20,637 nucleotides of DNA, from NCBI GenBank assembly GCA_021731325.1, contig JAKFXP010000042.1:1-20637 (forward strand). The letters are read 5' to 3'. The position numbers and the translations under genes are program-made. The DNA is from Parcubacteria group bacterium. GTDB taxonomy: Bacteria > Patescibacteriota > Minisyncoccia > Phycocordibacterales > UBA12088. Of the stretch, positions 7,383-14,846 are shown piece by piece. Within the stretch, counting starts at the first letter, position 1. The number at the start of each line of letters is the position of its first letter. The notes beneath the pieces are model-generated. The model saw only the letters and a program-made list of their open reading frames with translations. It was not told the origin of the DNA and did not search any database.

Positions 7383-8849
7383 ATGATTACATCTTCACAC
7401 AAGATTGAAACACCTACTGCCATTGTCCTGTTGGGCGCGACGGGTGACCTAGCACAAAAAAAACTGCTTCCCGCACTCATGGACTTGTTTGCAAAAGAGC
7501 TGCTTCCCGAGCGACTTCATATTGTCGCATTTTCAAAAGCAGATCATACCGATGAAAGTTACCGTTTATTTGCCCGCGAGCAAATAATAAAAAAATCTGA
7601 GCATCTTGAAGAGCTTCTGGTACGGTTTCTCGAAAAAATAACCTATGTACAGGGGCGTTTTGACGAGTCGCAGTCGTATGAACATATCAAATCCGCACTC
7701 GACACCTACGACGAACACATTGGCATGTGTACGAGTAAGCTCTTTTACCTCGCCGTTCCTCCTACGTATTATGAAACGATTTTTGAGCATATTGCTGCGG
7801 TCAAACTCGAACAACCCTGCATCGTCGGCGAGGGGTGGACACGTATCCTCGTTGAAAAACCATTTGGCAACGACCTAGCACATGCTCGACACCTTGATCA
7901 AAAACTCTCACAATTGTTTCGCGAGGAGCAGATATACCGCATTGATCACTACCTCGCAAAAGATGCCATACAAAATATCCTCTCATTCCGCTTTTCAAAC
8001 ACACTCTTTGCTCATACCTGGAATAGTGACTATGTTGAAGCAGTGTATATACGGGTGTTCGAAAAAGTTGATGTGTCTACCCGCGGTGCCTTTTTTGATG
8101 GCGTGGGCGCCTTGCGTGACGTAGGGCAAAATCATATGCTCCAAATGCTTGCCTTGATTGCCATGGAATATCCGGAAGAGTTAAGTGCAAACACCCTCCG
8201 AAAAAAACGAACGGACGTCTTCCGCGCACTCAAGATTCCCGGCCCTATTGAGCTCGACAGCCATATCGTAAAAGGACAATATGAAGGGTACCAAGCGGTA
8301 CCTCACGTTGCTCCGGGTTCAAATACGGAAACATACTTTGCAGTAAAAACATTCCTTGATACCCCTCGTTGGCATGGCGTGCCGTTTTATCTCGAACATG
8401 GAAAAGCAATGGAACACTCCTGTGTCGAAATTAGTGTACGTTTTAAGTCCTCCGACCAGTGCGTCTGCGGCACCGAAAACGCACATGACCATCCAAATTT
8501 TGTGCGCTTTAGTATTTCTCCCCAAGAAAAGATTACGGTGAGATTTTGGGTACGTACTCCCGGCACCAAATACGGCCTTGAGCCCAATGATCTCGTCTTT
8601 GACCGTTCTCACCTTACCGAAGCGCAGATCATCATCGCCGATGCGTACGAAGAGGTCCTCTTTGACGCACTTTCGGGTGACCAAACCCTCTTTGTCAGCA
8701 ATGCCGAACAAGAAGCCGCATGGAATTACATCACTGCTATATTGAGCCTCTGGCAATCGAGTACCCCTCTGCCGTATACTCCAGGGAGTACGGGTCCGGA
8801 AAGTGCGCTCAAAGCAGAGATAGAACGTACGATACATTTATTTACCTAA
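7383..8849 (+). CDS. zwf: Glucose-6-phosphate dehydrogenase
   Basis: A 488-residue cytoplasmic enzyme, the usual family length, oxidising glucose-6-phosphate to 6-phosphogluconolactone with NADP+. The nucleotide-binding motif GATGDLAQKK begins at residue 18. EKPFG is at 158-162. The substrate and catalytic motif RIDHYLAKD is at 186-194, with Asp where most enzymes have Glu at the end, and GALRDVGQNHMLQ is at 242-254. The frame is open upstream to 7023, but there it overlaps the protease gene antisense; ATG 7383 fits the family N-terminus. ATG 7371 is an in-frame alternative that overlaps the -10. It is the first gene of zwf-gnd-pgl, with nine bases to gnd and no obvious ribosome site between them. 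Confidence 0.95.
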   Translation: MITSSHKIETPTAIVLLGATGDLAQKKLLPALMDLFAKELLPERLHIVAFSKADHTDESYRLFAREQIIKKSEHLEELLVRFLEKITYVQGRFDESQSYEHIKSALDTYDEHIGMCTSKLFYLAVPPTYYETIFEHIAAVKLEQPCIVGEGWTRILVEKPFGNDLAHARHLDQKLSQLFREEQIYRIDHYLAKDAIQNILSFRFSNTLFAHTWNSDYVEAVYIRVFEKVDVSTRGAFFDGVGALRDVGQNHMLQMLALIAMEYPEELSANTLRKKRTDVFRALKIPGPIELDSHIVKGQYEGYQAVPHVAPGSNTETYFAVKTFLDTPRWHGVPFYLEHGKAMEHSCVEISVRFKSSDQCVCGTENAHDHPNFVRFSISPQEKITVRFWVRTPGTKYGLEPNDLVFDRSHLTEAQIIIADAYEEVLFDALSGDQTLFVSNAEQEAAWNYITAILSLWQSSTPLPYTPGSTGPESALKAEIERTIHLFT

Positions 8850-8858
8850 CATTCTTGT

Positions 8859-10493
8859 ATGAATATCGCATATCTCGGTCTAGGAAAAATGGGGAGAAAT
8901 ATGGTTGAACGTATGCAAGAAAAAGGTCATCTTGTTCTTGCATACGACCCAAACAAAGAAAGTGTGGAGCGTGCTCGCGCCGTCGGCATCAAGGCGGTTG
9001 ATTCACTCCCCGAACTTTTCCCTCCTTCTCGCACCCCACGAACCGTATGGATTATGGTACCCCATACTGCCGTCGATCAGGTGCTCGACAAAATTATCCC
9101 ACTACTCTCTCCCAAAGACACCATTATTGATGGAGGTAATTCTCCCTACAAAGAAACCATACGTCGTGCAAAAAAACTAGGACGAAAAGGGATACGTATG
9201 CTTGATGTCGGGGTGAGTGGTGGCCCTGCAGGGGCACGCCGAGGCGCGTGCCTCATGGTAGGAGGCGACCCGGAAGTATTTGACCACTACGAAACACTCT
9301 TCCAAGACCTTGCAGTAAAACAAGGAAGTTTGTATGTCGGCCTGCAGGGTGCCGGTCACTTTACCAAGATGGTGCACAATGGTATCGAATACGGCATGAT
9401 GCAAGCCATTGCAGAAGGTTTTGATGTATTACGAAATGCTCCCTATGAGATTCCTCTTACCGAGGTTGCTCGTCTCTACGACCACGGCAGTGTGATTGAA
9501 TCAAAACTCATGGGTTGGCTCGTGTCTGGATTTGATGCCTATGGAGAAGACCTCGCGGGCATTACCGGTAGCGCAGCCGCAAGTGGTGAAGGCCTCTGGA
9601 CCGTCGAAGCGGCACAAGAGCTTGAGGTGCCCGTAAAAGTAATTGAACACGCACTGAAGGCACGCGAAAAAGCCAAAGGAAACCGAGTTTTCAAGGACAA
9701 GTCGTGTCGGTCATGCGCAATCAGTTTGGCGGACACACGGTTGCACCCTAACATGCTCACCATACACACCTCACCGACACCGCTCGAAGATGCGGTGTAT
9801 GCACTCAATACCGCGCTTCGTGACGCAGCAGGAAAAGACGTCTTACTCCTCCTCTCCGGAGGCAGTGCGCTTGCGCTTGCCGCACACCTTGACCCCTCCC
9901 TCCTCTCATCACACGTCACGATCTCAATGCTCGACGAGCGATACACCACCGACCCCGCGTCGAGCAATTTTGCACAGTTTGCCGCTCTGTCGATATACCA
10001 CACTGTACATGCGCGTGGTGTGCAGTACCTCGACACCCGACCACAGCCCGTCGAATCCCTTGACGACACTGAACGTCGTCTTGATCTTGCATTCAAACAT
10101 TGGCACATCACCCATCATGACGGTATGGTCATTGCAACGATGGGTATCGGCGATGATGGTCACCTTGCCGGCATTCTCCCTTTTCCCGAAGATGCGGAAC
10201 TCTTTGCATCACTCTTCCTTGCGGAGCATCGATGTATTCGAGGATATCAAACAACCCCGAACAAAAATCCCCACCCCAAACGTCTCACCACCACCCTCTC
10301 CTATCTAAAAAAACACGTTGCCCACGCCATTGTGTATGCTGTAGGTGGAGCAAAGCGTACTGCACTCCTCGCACTCTCGGGTACCGCACCTATCGAGCAC
10401 GTGCCCGTGCGCATACTCGGTACATTGTCTCACGTGCAGATATACACCGACCTCACCCTCACTCCGCCTTCAAACATCCACGCGCACGAGTGA
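8859..10493 (+). CDS. gnd: 6-phosphogluconate dehydrogenase, frame-shifted and read through into pgl
   Basis: The open frame encodes 544 residues. Residues 1-278 are a short-form (GndA/YqeC-like) decarboxylating 6-phosphogluconate dehydrogenase: GLGKMG at 7-12, DGGNSPYK at 91-98, DVGVSGGPAGAR at 116-127 and GHFTKMVHNGIEYG at 166-179. After F278 frame 0 carries about 20 unrelated residues with two Cys, then enters 6-phosphogluconolactonase at M299. In the -1 frame from 9692 the DNA instead encodes the conserved Gnd ending (RNQFGGH) and stops with TAA at 9749-9751. The natural Gnd is therefore probably 297 residues (8859-9751). The fused frame most likely results from loss of one T in the run at 9688-9691, by sequencing error or mutation; ribosomal frameshifting is the alternative. 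Gnd makes ribulose-5-phosphate, CO2 and NADPH. Confidence 0.9.
   Translation: MNIAYLGLGKMGRNMVERMQEKGHLVLAYDPNKESVERARAVGIKAVDSLPELFPPSRTPRTVWIMVPHTAVDQVLDKIIPLLSPKDTIIDGGNSPYKETIRRAKKLGRKGIRMLDVGVSGGPAGARRGACLMVGGDPEVFDHYETLFQDLAVKQGSLYVGLQGAGHFTKMVHNGIEYGMMQAIAEGFDVLRNAPYEIPLTEVARLYDHGSVIESKLMGWLVSGFDAYGEDLAGITGSAAASGEGLWTVEAAQELEVPVKVIEHALKAREKAKGNRVFKDKSCRSCAISLADTRLHPNMLTIHTSPTPLEDAVYALNTALRDAAGKDVLLLLSGGSALALAAHLDPSLLSSHVTISMLDERYTTDPASSNFAQFAALSIYHTVHARGVQYLDTRPQPVESLDDTERRLDLAFKHWHITHHDGMVIATMGIGDDGHLAGILPFPEDAELFASLFLAEHRCIRGYQTTPNKNPHPKRLTTTLSYLKKHVAHAIVYAVGGAKRTALLALSGTAPIEHVPVRILGTLSHVQIYTDLTLTPPSNIHAHE
9687..9692 (+). other. Frameshift site in gnd
   Basis: Frame 0 reads GTT TTC AAG. 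Moving back one base after TTC gives CAA GGA CAA and restores the family C-terminus, ending at TAA 9749-9751. A tRNA-Phe on TTC could slip to TTT, but this is not a standard heptameric slippery site and no strong downstream stem was noticed. Contraction of T5 to T4 explains it equally well. Confidence 0.85.
9753..10493 (+). CDS. pgl: 6-phosphogluconolactonase
   Basis: 246 residues from the ATG at 9753, hydrolysing 6-phosphogluconolactone to 6-phosphogluconate between the Zwf and Gnd steps. It belongs to the DevB/SOL branch of the glucosamine-6-phosphate isomerase family. Visible motifs are LLLSGGSALALA near residue 35, MLDERYT, the active-site block MGIGDDGHLAGILP and a late 'NPHPKRLT' substrate motif. 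The start lies one base after the restored gnd stop codon, a normal coupled arrangement, and therefore argues that pgl is a separate gene rather than a native fusion partner. Its last 35 bases overlap the convergent minus-strand gene at 10459-10824. Confidence 0.88.
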   Translation: MLTIHTSPTPLEDAVYALNTALRDAAGKDVLLLLSGGSALALAAHLDPSLLSSHVTISMLDERYTTDPASSNFAQFAALSIYHTVHARGVQYLDTRPQPVESLDDTERRLDLAFKHWHITHHDGMVIATMGIGDDGHLAGILPFPEDAELFASLFLAEHRCIRGYQTTPNKNPHPKRLTTTLSYLKKHVAHAIVYAVGGAKRTALLALSGTAPIEHVPVRILGTLSHVQIYTDLTLTPPSNIHAHE

Positions 10494-10824
10494 TTTCTTG
10501 TATCGTTGGAGTATCTCCCGACAGTATTTCACGGACTCTTGGTGCGCCCAACGTTTTGGTAAAACATGTTTCTTGTTGTTTGGTGAGCGTGGTCGGCAAT
10601 GTAGTAACATCAATACCAACCACTTCGAGAGATTTTTCTTGAGTCTGTGTGAGCACAGGGTGTTTGTCTAACAGTTCAGTTTCCGTAGATCCTGGAGTGA
10701 TCACTCCATCTACCATCGGCCGTATCCCATACGGATCAGCAAACCATAGGTACGCAAGTGTGCAGAGAAGTACAAAAAATATGACTCCAAGGAGAACAAA
10801 GAATCGTGTAAAGAATGTTTTCAT
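10459..10824 (-). CDS. Small membrane-anchored protein, unknown function
   Basis: 121 residues, not recognised. One strong hydrophobic helix lies at about 6-28 after a basic N-terminus (K2, R7), followed by an extracytoplasmic domain of about 90 residues with two cysteines (in QETCF and RGCL) that could form a disulphide. The ATG at 10824 is chosen because it puts the basic residues just before the helix; an in-frame ATG at 10854 lies inside an inverted repeat. The 3' end overlaps the end of pgl by 35 bases in convergent orientation. The signal-anchor and coding-like composition support a real gene despite the overlap. Confidence 0.7.
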   Translation of the reverse strand: MKTFFTRFFVLLGVIFFVLLCTLAYLWFADPYGIRPMVDGVITPGSTETELLDKHPVLTQTQEKSLEVVGIDVTTLPTTLTKQQETCFTKTLGAPRVREILSGDTPTIQEITRARGCLKAE

Positions 10825-10850
10825 ATTGAACGCAAACACTGAAGGAATGG

Positions 10851-10879
10851 ACATGAAGGAGGTTCAACCTTCTTCATGT
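10851..10879. repeat. Inverted repeat between rlmB and the small membrane protein gene
   Basis: Arms 10851-10864 and 10866-10879 are complementary over 14 bases with one mismatch and a single central base. It begins two bases after the rlmB stop and ends 26 bases before the next gene's ATG. No T run follows, so it is a poor terminator; it could be an operator or an RNA stability element. Confidence 0.7.
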
Positions 10880-10881
10880 TG

Positions 10882-11625
10882 TTAGAGGGGGTACTGTAAT
10901 CGCCATGCATAAAAGACCACCGCGGCACTTGCAGCAACGTTTAGGGACTCACACTGCGCATCGGTAGGGATTGAGAGTTTAAAGTCACACAGCTCCTCAG
11001 TCTTTTCGCGCAAACCACGCGCTTCGTTGCCGAGCACAAACACGCTTGGCTTGGTGAACGATTCTTTCGTGATATTGGTATCACCGCCCCCTACCAAACC
11101 ATATATCCAAAACCCGCGCTCTTTGAGATCACGCAACGCCGTATTTACATTCCCCACCTGCACCAACGGTACGGTAAACGCCATACCTGCAGAGACCTTG
11201 ACGACGGTACCGGTGACCTGCGCCTGACGGTACTCGGGAATAAGTACTGCAGCAATACCAAAGGCAGCGGCACTTCGTATCACCGCACCCACATTTTGAG
11301 GATCCGTAAGTTCATCGAGCACGACGAGGGAGGTCGCCGGAGTAATGGTAAGCCCTTCGATAAAAGGTTTGTACTCTCGTTCGAGTTTGCCCGGGGCTAC
11401 CTGTGCGATAAGGCCTTGGTGATTCACTCGCTCATCAACTCCCTGTGGAAGATGGTCTCCGTCACACTGATCAACGGGGATACCGAGCGCCACCGCCTGC
11501 TCGCGATAGCGTGCATGTGTTGTCCCGCTTACGATATAGAGTCGTTTTATCGCATGAGGTGCACGGACAAACGCCTCGTCAATGACGTGTTTGCCGTATA
11601 TGTATGCCTGATCGCGATGTTGCAT
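10882..11625 (-). CDS. rlmB: 23S rRNA 2'-O-ribose methyltransferase, RlmB type (SpoU/TrmH family)
   Basis: A 247-residue SPOUT-class methyltransferase that uses S-adenosylmethionine to methylate a ribose in 23S rRNA, probably the G2251 equivalent. An N-terminal substrate-binding domain opens with IYGKHVIDEAF and contains HQG at 69-71. The trefoil-knot catalytic domain shows motif 1 DPQNVGAVIRSAAAFG (N111, R117), motif 2 VLGNEARGLR (N200, E201) and motif 3 ESLNVAASAAVVFYAW (S227, N229). The frame is open to 11643, but ATG 11625 matches the family start and lies six bases after an extended -10. The exact target nucleotide is inferred from family similarity. Confidence 0.92.
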   Translation of the reverse strand: MQHRDQAYIYGKHVIDEAFVRAPHAIKRLYIVSGTTHARYREQAVALGIPVDQCDGDHLPQGVDERVNHQGLIAQVAPGKLEREYKPFIEGLTITPATSLVVLDELTDPQNVGAVIRSAAAFGIAAVLIPEYRQAQVTGTVVKVSAGMAFTVPLVQVGNVNTALRDLKERGFWIYGLVGGGDTNITKESFTKPSVFVLGNEARGLREKTEELCDFKLSIPTDAQCESLNVAASAAVVFYAWRLQYPL

Positions 11626-11631
11626 ACCGCC

Positions 11632-11640
11632 ACCATACCA
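11632..11640 (-). promoter_or_regulatory. Extended -10 promoter of rlmB, probably leaderless
   Basis: On the minus strand TGG (11638-11640) precedes TATGGT (11632-11637), which ends six bases before the ATG at 11625. This places +1 at the ATG itself. It lies in the 38-base gap after the upstream gene. Confidence 0.5.
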
Positions 11641-11663
11641 CATATTTTTTTTAAACGGAAGGG

Positions 11664-12866
11664 TTATCGAACAGGCAGCGCTTTGAGCGGCATACCGGGC
11701 GCATCGCTGCCTCCCACCATCGACTTCTTCACCACGACCACCTCTTGATCACAGTCGTTTCCCGCACTGTGGTTCATCCACTTAGTGGTATCTCCGTACG
11801 GATAGCTTGCTCCCTCCACAGAAGGACTGTTCGCCGCAAGACTAAATACGCCACACAACTCAAAGGAACCTTCGTATACATCAGGGGGAGTGGTGGGTGA
11901 AAGTGGCATAACAATACGATACGCGTATGGTGCACCAGATTCAGGGTCGACCAAGTTTGCGCAGTACGAATAGCTCGTCATCTTCGCAAGGTCATCCGTA
12001 GACTCAGGGAGTTTGCCAAAAGTCTCGGTGTAACTGCTCACACATCCCGCAATCTGACTTAAGTGATCTGCACGCTGTGCATCAAAAGTGCGCATACGTT
12101 CGGTCTCTGGTGACCCCGCGGCTACAAAGCCGAGTACGATACCAAATACGATGACTCCGGCAATAACCCATCCAAAAAGCTGGAACGTGCGACGGGCGAT
12201 GTCCTGGCCATATTGTACTTTTTTGCGCTCCAAAAAGTAAAACCCGAATACCATACCTGCTATGACGATAATCGTAAGCGCCTTCAGGAAAAACCGTGCA
12301 CTAATTTCACCACTCAAGAACGTGTTGAGGGTAGTGATGAGGTCGCCTACAATCGTTACCGAAGCAATAAGAAGTACGATGTAGGTGAGCCACTTGGTGA
12401 GCTTCGACTCTTCCTTTCCTTCATCTTCACGATACTTTCTAAACCATAATCGCACTACCGCAACATACAGAGGAAACGCAATCACGAGCGCTGCAATGGC
12501 GTAATGAATGGCATCGGACGCAGCTTGTGCCGCATATGCGCCGTAATAATCAATCTGGAGTGCGTCGGGAAAAAAGTGATTGATGACCTGAAAATACAGC
12601 ACGCCGAGTGCAGAGGCTACAATGCCGAGCAAGATAAAGGAGAAAAAATTCAGTACGATCTCTACGGTCGATGCGCGTTTAGTCGTGGCACGCTTCATGG
12701 ACGCAGAGGGCACGGGGACGCCTGTTGCGACCAACGCATCACGATATGCAACCAACGCTTCTTCTTCAGACCACCCGACCGCTTGCAATTGCTCAATAAT
12801 CGCCACTTTAGAGAGACCTGCGCGCACTCGATCGGTCACATACCCCTGTAGATTTTGTTGTTCCAT
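11664..12866 (-). CDS. DUF5671-like multi-pass membrane protein with extracytoplasmic C-terminal domain
   Basis: A 400-residue membrane protein of unknown function. A soluble N-terminal segment (1-50) resembles a short helical regulator (VRAGLSKVAIIEQLQAVGW). Four or five hydrophobic segments follow between about 66 and 260, of the DUF5671 type often seen in Patescibacteria. The C-terminal 130 residues are polar, with four Cys, and contain a pseudopilin-like segment (RADHLSQIAGCVSSYTETFG with a following 'LPES' and 'YAYRI'), probably outside the membrane. ATG 12866 is chosen over an upstream frame opening at 12908, which would span the promoter. The ending KALPVR is basic. The DUF assignment is from pattern memory and should be checked. 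Confidence 0.75.
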   Translation of the reverse strand: MEQQNLQGYVTDRVRAGLSKVAIIEQLQAVGWSEEEALVAYRDALVATGVPVPSASMKRATTKRASTVEIVLNFFSFILLGIVASALGVLYFQVINHFFPDALQIDYYGAYAAQAASDAIHYAIAALVIAFPLYVAVVRLWFRKYREDEGKEESKLTKWLTYIVLLIASVTIVGDLITTLNTFLSGEISARFFLKALTIIVIAGMVFGFYFLERKKVQYGQDIARRTFQLFGWVIAGVIVFGIVLGFVAAGSPETERMRTFDAQRADHLSQIAGCVSSYTETFGKLPESTDDLAKMTSYSYCANLVDPESGAPYAYRIVMPLSPTTPPDVYEGSFELCGVFSLAANSPSVEGASYPYGDTTKWMNHSAGNDCDQEVVVVKKSMVGGSDAPGMPLKALPVR

Positions 12867-12898
12867 GCAATTATGAGTTACCGATAATGTATCGTTCC

Positions 12899-12907
12899 AA
12901 TATACCA
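12899..12907 (-). promoter_or_regulatory. Extended -10 promoter of the DUF5671-like gene
   Basis: TGG (12905-12907) followed by TATATT (12899-12904) on the minus strand, giving a leader of about 25 bases before ATG 12866. There is no recognisable -35. Confidence 0.5.
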
Positions 12908-12937
12908 CTCTTTTCCCTTTCCAGATACGAGTCAGGG

Positions 12938-14410
12938 CTATATCCCCTTTGCAAGATCAAGGGTTTCGTCGATACGTATTTGCGCAACAAAATCAGGGAC
13001 GTGAGACACCAGCACCATTGCGCCCTGGTACGCATCGAGCGCCTGAGCGATTTCGGGAAGATGGCGAAAATTGATGTGATTCGTCGGTTCGTCAAGAATA
13101 AGGAGTCCTGGTCGTTCAAGCACAAGACGCGCAAACGCAACCAATCCCTTCTGCCCTTCAGAAAGGTCACCAATCTTAGTATTGATGATGTTTCCGGTAA
13201 TCAAAAAACCGGCTGCAACAGAGCGCATATGCTCTTCTTCCGATACCTCCATGGCCGCCATAAGCGAAACGCGTACCGTTTCATCAAAATTAAGGGTTGA
13301 AAAATCCTGACGATAGTACCCAACCTTCACCCCTGCACCAATCGTACTTCCTACCGCTTCTCCCCGAGCAATCGATTCAAGAAGGGTACTTTTGCCAATA
13401 CCGTTTGGGCCAGTCAACAGCAAATGAGTACCTCTTCGAAGTACGATCTCCGTTTTTTTTGTCACCGGTTTGTGTGTTTTTGGGCGTATGACGTTGTACG
13501 ACCCTATCTTGAGCACCTCTCCCGTGAGATCCGCTTGAATGGGAATCTTAAATGCACGAATAGTCTTATCTTCTTTTCGCACATCTACTTTGGTATCCTC
13601 CAAATCTTCTGCCTCATCACGCATCCGACGGGCAACCAAACGCATCTTCCCTCCTTTATTTGCAAAGAAATTTGCTTTGTCTTTGTTGTCCTGAATCTTC
13701 TTTTCAAGTTGCGCATTTTTCCGCTGCTCCTTTTCGACGCGTGCAGAAATATCCTTCACCACATCAAAATAATTACCCGAGTACTGTTCAACTTTGTGGG
13801 TATGCACATCAAGATACAGTACGGTATCGGTAAAAGCATTCAAAAATGCTGCGTCATGCGAAATGACCATCACCGTCTTTGGATAGTGGACTAAAAAGTC
13901 AGTGAGATGCTCGATGCCCGCTTTGTCGAGATTATTGGTCGGTTCATCCAAGAGAAGGAGGTCGGGATCTTGGATTAGTGCCGAGGCGAGGAGAAGTCGA
14001 GCCTGTTGCCCTCCCGAGAATGATTGCATGACTCGTTCGTGTATTTTTTCATGGTCTTTCAGGTTCACGACTTCAAGCACTTCATCAATACGCGGGTCAA
14101 TGTCATACACCGGCTTGGTAAATCGACGTAAAAAAAACTCACGCACGGTGTATTTCAGTTCATCTCGAGGAATGACCTGTTGTGACACTGCGATGGTAAG
14201 GTGTGGGATACTATTTATTTTTCCAAAATCCGGCTTGTAGCCGCCCGTGATGAGTTGAAATAACGTACTCTTCCCCGCACCGTTCTGTCCCATGATGGTA
14301 GTCTTGCTCCCCCGGCGCACCGAAAACGCAACCTCATCAAGGATGGGTTTGAGTGCGCTATATTCAAATGATGTTTTCTCAAATGAGATGATGGTGTCTC
14401 CTTTTGCCAT
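12938..14410 (-). CDS. ABC-F family ATPase
   Basis: 490 residues with two ATP-binding cassettes in one chain and no membrane segments, the ABC-F plan of ribosome-associated translation factors. The first cassette has Walker A GQNGAGKST (41-49), signature SFSGGQQ (130-136) and Walker B LLLLDEPTNNLD (151-162), then the SHD switch. A charged helical linker runs over about 215-285. The second cassette has GPNGIGKST (335-343), an altered signature LSEGQ (416-420), Walker B LLILDEPTNHINF (436-448) and SHV instead of SHD at 469-471. The second site may therefore cycle slowly. Likely roles are easing stalled ribosomes or antibiotic protection; which one cannot be told. A TAATAT sits six bases before the ATG, another possible leaderless start. 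Confidence 0.92.
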   Translation of the reverse strand: MAKGDTIISFEKTSFEYSALKPILDEVAFSVRRGSKTTIMGQNGAGKSTLFQLITGGYKPDFGKINSIPHLTIAVSQQVIPRDELKYTVREFFLRRFTKPVYDIDPRIDEVLEVVNLKDHEKIHERVMQSFSGGQQARLLLASALIQDPDLLLLDEPTNNLDKAGIEHLTDFLVHYPKTVMVISHDAAFLNAFTDTVLYLDVHTHKVEQYSGNYFDVVKDISARVEKEQRKNAQLEKKIQDNKDKANFFANKGGKMRLVARRMRDEAEDLEDTKVDVRKEDKTIRAFKIPIQADLTGEVLKIGSYNVIRPKTHKPVTKKTEIVLRRGTHLLLTGPNGIGKSTLLESIARGEAVGSTIGAGVKVGYYRQDFSTLNFDETVRVSLMAAMEVSEEEHMRSVAAGFLITGNIINTKIGDLSEGQKGLVAFARLVLERPGLLILDEPTNHINFRHLPEIAQALDAYQGAMVLVSHVPDFVAQIRIDETLDLAKGI

Positions 14411-14428
14411 GTATATATATTAGGTACG

Positions 14429-14460
14429 AAAAACCGCTTACCACAGGTGCAGCAAACGGT
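14429..14460 (-). terminator. Intrinsic terminator after the cold shock gene
   Basis: On the minus strand ACCGTTT pairs with AAGCGGT (seven pairs, one G-U) around a 14-base loop, followed by T5. It lies about 19 bases after the cold shock stop codon and before the ABC-F start. Confidence 0.65.
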
Positions 14461-14478
14461 CTATCGCGTCAAAAAAGA

Positions 14479-14676
14479 CTATGCACGTGATACGTTCACT
14501 GCTGCAGGTCCTTTTTCACCGTCCACGACTTCAAAGGTAACGGTGTCACCTTCCTGAAGCTCGTCGAACATAACGTCCTTCAATTCTGAAGAGTGAAAGA
14601 AAAGGTCTTTTGTCTCACCTTCGCGTGAGATAAATCCAAATCCCTTCGTCGTCAGACTTTTTATTGTTCCGGTCAT
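14479..14676 (-). CDS. Cold shock domain protein (CspA family)
   Basis: A 65-residue single-domain protein that binds single-stranded RNA and DNA as an RNA chaperone. The RNP1 motif KGFGFI is at 11-16 and the RNP2 motif DLFFHSSEL at 24-32, followed by the standard DELQEGDTVTFEV and a GPAAVNV last strand. Length is normal for the family. The frame extends upstream to 14751, but the family start MTGTIKSL fixes ATG 14676. It has its own promoter with a leader of nearly 60 bases, as is usual for cold shock genes, and its own terminator. Confidence 0.95.
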   Translation of the reverse strand: MTGTIKSLTTKGFGFISREGETKDLFFHSSELKDVMFDELQEGDTVTFEVVDGEKGPAAVNVSRA

Positions 14677-14739
14677 GTGTCTTGTGTGCTTGATTTGTAA
14701 CTCCCTAGAAAATCGACTCTTTTTCCGTATCGAGGCTTC

Positions 14740-14748
14740 ACTATACCA
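14740..14748 (-). promoter_or_regulatory. Extended -10 promoter of the cold shock gene
   Basis: TGG (14746-14748) followed by TATAGT (14740-14745) on the minus strand, five of six matches. The leader to ATG 14676 is about 57 bases, long enough for a temperature-responsive structure, though none was folded here. Confidence 0.55.
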
Positions 14749-14786
14749 CACCTGCGTAGTAATGCTATAGGACTCGTACCCAGTAT

Positions 14787-14821
14787 AAAAAGCCCCAGTA
14801 CCGATCGTTGGTACTGGGGCT
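14787..14821 (-). terminator. Intrinsic terminator after the OMP-decarboxylase-like gene
   Basis: Perfect 12-base stem AGCCCCAGTACC/GGTACTGGGGCT with a seven-base loop. On the minus strand it runs into T5, about 25 bases after the stop codon. Confidence 0.92.
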
Positions 14822-14846
14822 GGTACGCTATGCCGTACTTTACCTA

